From: Hyphomicrobium_A sp963782555
GTDB lineage: Bacteria; Pseudomonadota; Alphaproteobacteria; Rhizobiales; Hyphomicrobiaceae
DNA: 64,000 bases
NCBI GenBank assembly: GCA_963782555.1
Contig: CAWAKB010000006.1
Location: 135,288-199,287 of the forward strand
Direction: 5' to 3'
Shown here in pieces: positions 63,602 to 64,000 of this stretch; the stretch's first letter is position 1, and each line of letters opens with the position of its first letter. The notes under the pieces are model-generated. The model saw only the letters and a list, made by a program, of their open reading frames with translations, had not been told where the DNA came from and ran no database searches. The position numbers and the translations under genes are program-made.

Positions 63602-63691
63602 ATGAAGATCTGGAACAAGCCGCAGGTTAGCGAGCAGGCCATTGGGCTTGAAGTCACGAGCTATCTGCCGGCCGAGATCGACATCATCTAA
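63602..63691 (+). CDS. pqqA: PQQ precursor peptide PqqA
   Basis: 29 residues, MKIWNKPQVSEQAIGLEVTS followed by YLPAEIDII. The conserved Glu-x-x-x-Tyr pair (Glu17, Tyr21) that is cross-linked to build PQQ is present, as are the typical length and EVTSY motif. GGAG ribosome site 11 bases upstream. The 300 bases that follow show no pqqB start, so the gene looks isolated within this window. Confidence 0.88.
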   Translation: MKIWNKPQVSEQAIGLEVTSYLPAEIDII

Positions 63692-63700
63692 CGGTGCCGA

Positions 63701-63827
63701 CTATATGTTCAGATGCGGCGACCGAGTAATCGGCCGCCGTAGCCTTTCGCGCCCATGGTCGCCATCCAGCTTATCGAACAAGACGGCGGCCGCCGCTTTG
63801 ACCTCGTTAAGATCGATACGTCCATCT
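63701..63827 (-). pseudogene. EF-hand protein remnant
   Basis: The minus strand reads DGRIDLNEVKAAAAVLFDKL then DGDHGRERLRRPITRSP and stops (TAG at 63701-63703). This matches an EF-hand pair of the D-x-D-G-x-(I/L)-D..E type with the second loop spoiled (DGDHG then R). Upstream of 63827 the pattern continues (KD-R) in another frame. It lies on the opposite strand just after pqqA. Confidence 0.5.
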
Positions 63828-64000
63828 ATCCTTGTGGAAGCGCACCACAATCGTGGTGATCCGCAGGGGGGCCTCGCTTATTTCCCGCCCCCACGCGCCC
63901 ATCACAACGATGACGCAGACCCGACCGGGCCAGTCGCTGCGCCGTGCGCGGCCCCTACAGGCGTCCACCTCTCGGCACGAGCCTCAGGAGAACCAGAAGC

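Noticed and set aside
63705..64000. Plus-strand frame open to the right edge after pqqA
   Set aside because: Its sequence (Ser/Arg/Pro-rich) is not PqqB-like, and the opposite strand reads as EF-hand, so it is probably not coding.
1..64000. CRISPR arrays, insertion sequences and transposases
   Set aside because: I looked for regular direct repeats with spacers and for transposase motifs and saw none; the only mobile-element gene is the broken integrase at 17325.

Overview
The window is high-GC DNA from an alphaproteobacterium, most likely of the order Hyphomicrobiales. The evidence is an RpoH sigma factor with the alphaproteobacterial form of the RpoH box, the order rluD / DUF6476 / tRNA-Glu, a two-gene pgsA-moaD-moaE block, HWE/HisKA_2-type signalling, many small alphaproteobacterial stress proteins (DUF3309, PRC-barrel, dodecin) and a GGAAC-N16-CGTT promoter of the EcfG general-stress type. 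A PqqA precursor and a four-cysteine, methanol-metabolism-type cytochrome c hint at a methylotroph with PQQ-dependent dehydrogenases. No genus can be fixed from sequence reading alone.

Layout. 0-8 kb: accessory genes (secreted DUF4431 protein, membrane proteins, a broken TadG-like VWA gene, a PLP aminotransferase, a stress membrane protein, Dps, cytochrome c, a dienelactone-hydrolase remnant). 8-17.2 kb: the most core-like part: extensin-family protein, pgsA, moaD, moaE, amiC with a terminator, a secreted protein with a duplicated domain, rpoH, a frameshifted rluD, a DUF6476 protein and tRNA-Glu(CTC). 17.3-19 kb: an integrase next to the tRNA, truncated and joined to the tail of a sensor kinase, marking an old island insertion. 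19-45 kb: a patchwork of small secreted, stress and redox genes (two His/Arg-rich secreted proteins, haem lipoprotein, dodecin, P-type ATPase with an internal deletion, PepSY protein, cytochrome b561, a MacAB-like three-gene exporter, Rieske/FAD reductase, PRC-barrel, DUF3309, cupin, HPF, OmpA, thiolase) with many gene remnants. 45-55 kb: ArsA-type ATPase (frameshifted), DUF2254 protein, Na+/H+ antiporter, and a cluster of receiver proteins with a PAS-HWE kinase. 55-62 kb: MFS and SLC13/ArsB-type carriers and an arsenic operon arsR-arsC-acr3-arsC next to a broken aquaporin. 62-64 kb: LTXXQ (Spy-like) protein, pqqA and an EF-hand remnant.

Two features dominate. First, gene decay: at least fifteen genes are truncated, internally deleted or frameshifted, several by one base only, including rluD, which normally is intact; some of these may be sequencing indels. 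Second, dispersed non-coding repeats: one family of about 110 bp in four copies, one hairpin-containing family of about 145 bp in two inverted copies, and a 164-bp piece of a receiver gene duplicated 16 kb apart. I found no CRISPR array, no intact transposase and no clearly new multi-gene system; the best candidates for novelty are the His/Arg-rich secreted proteins, the duplicated-domain secreted protein, the MacA-like adaptor with a helical insertion and the repeat families.
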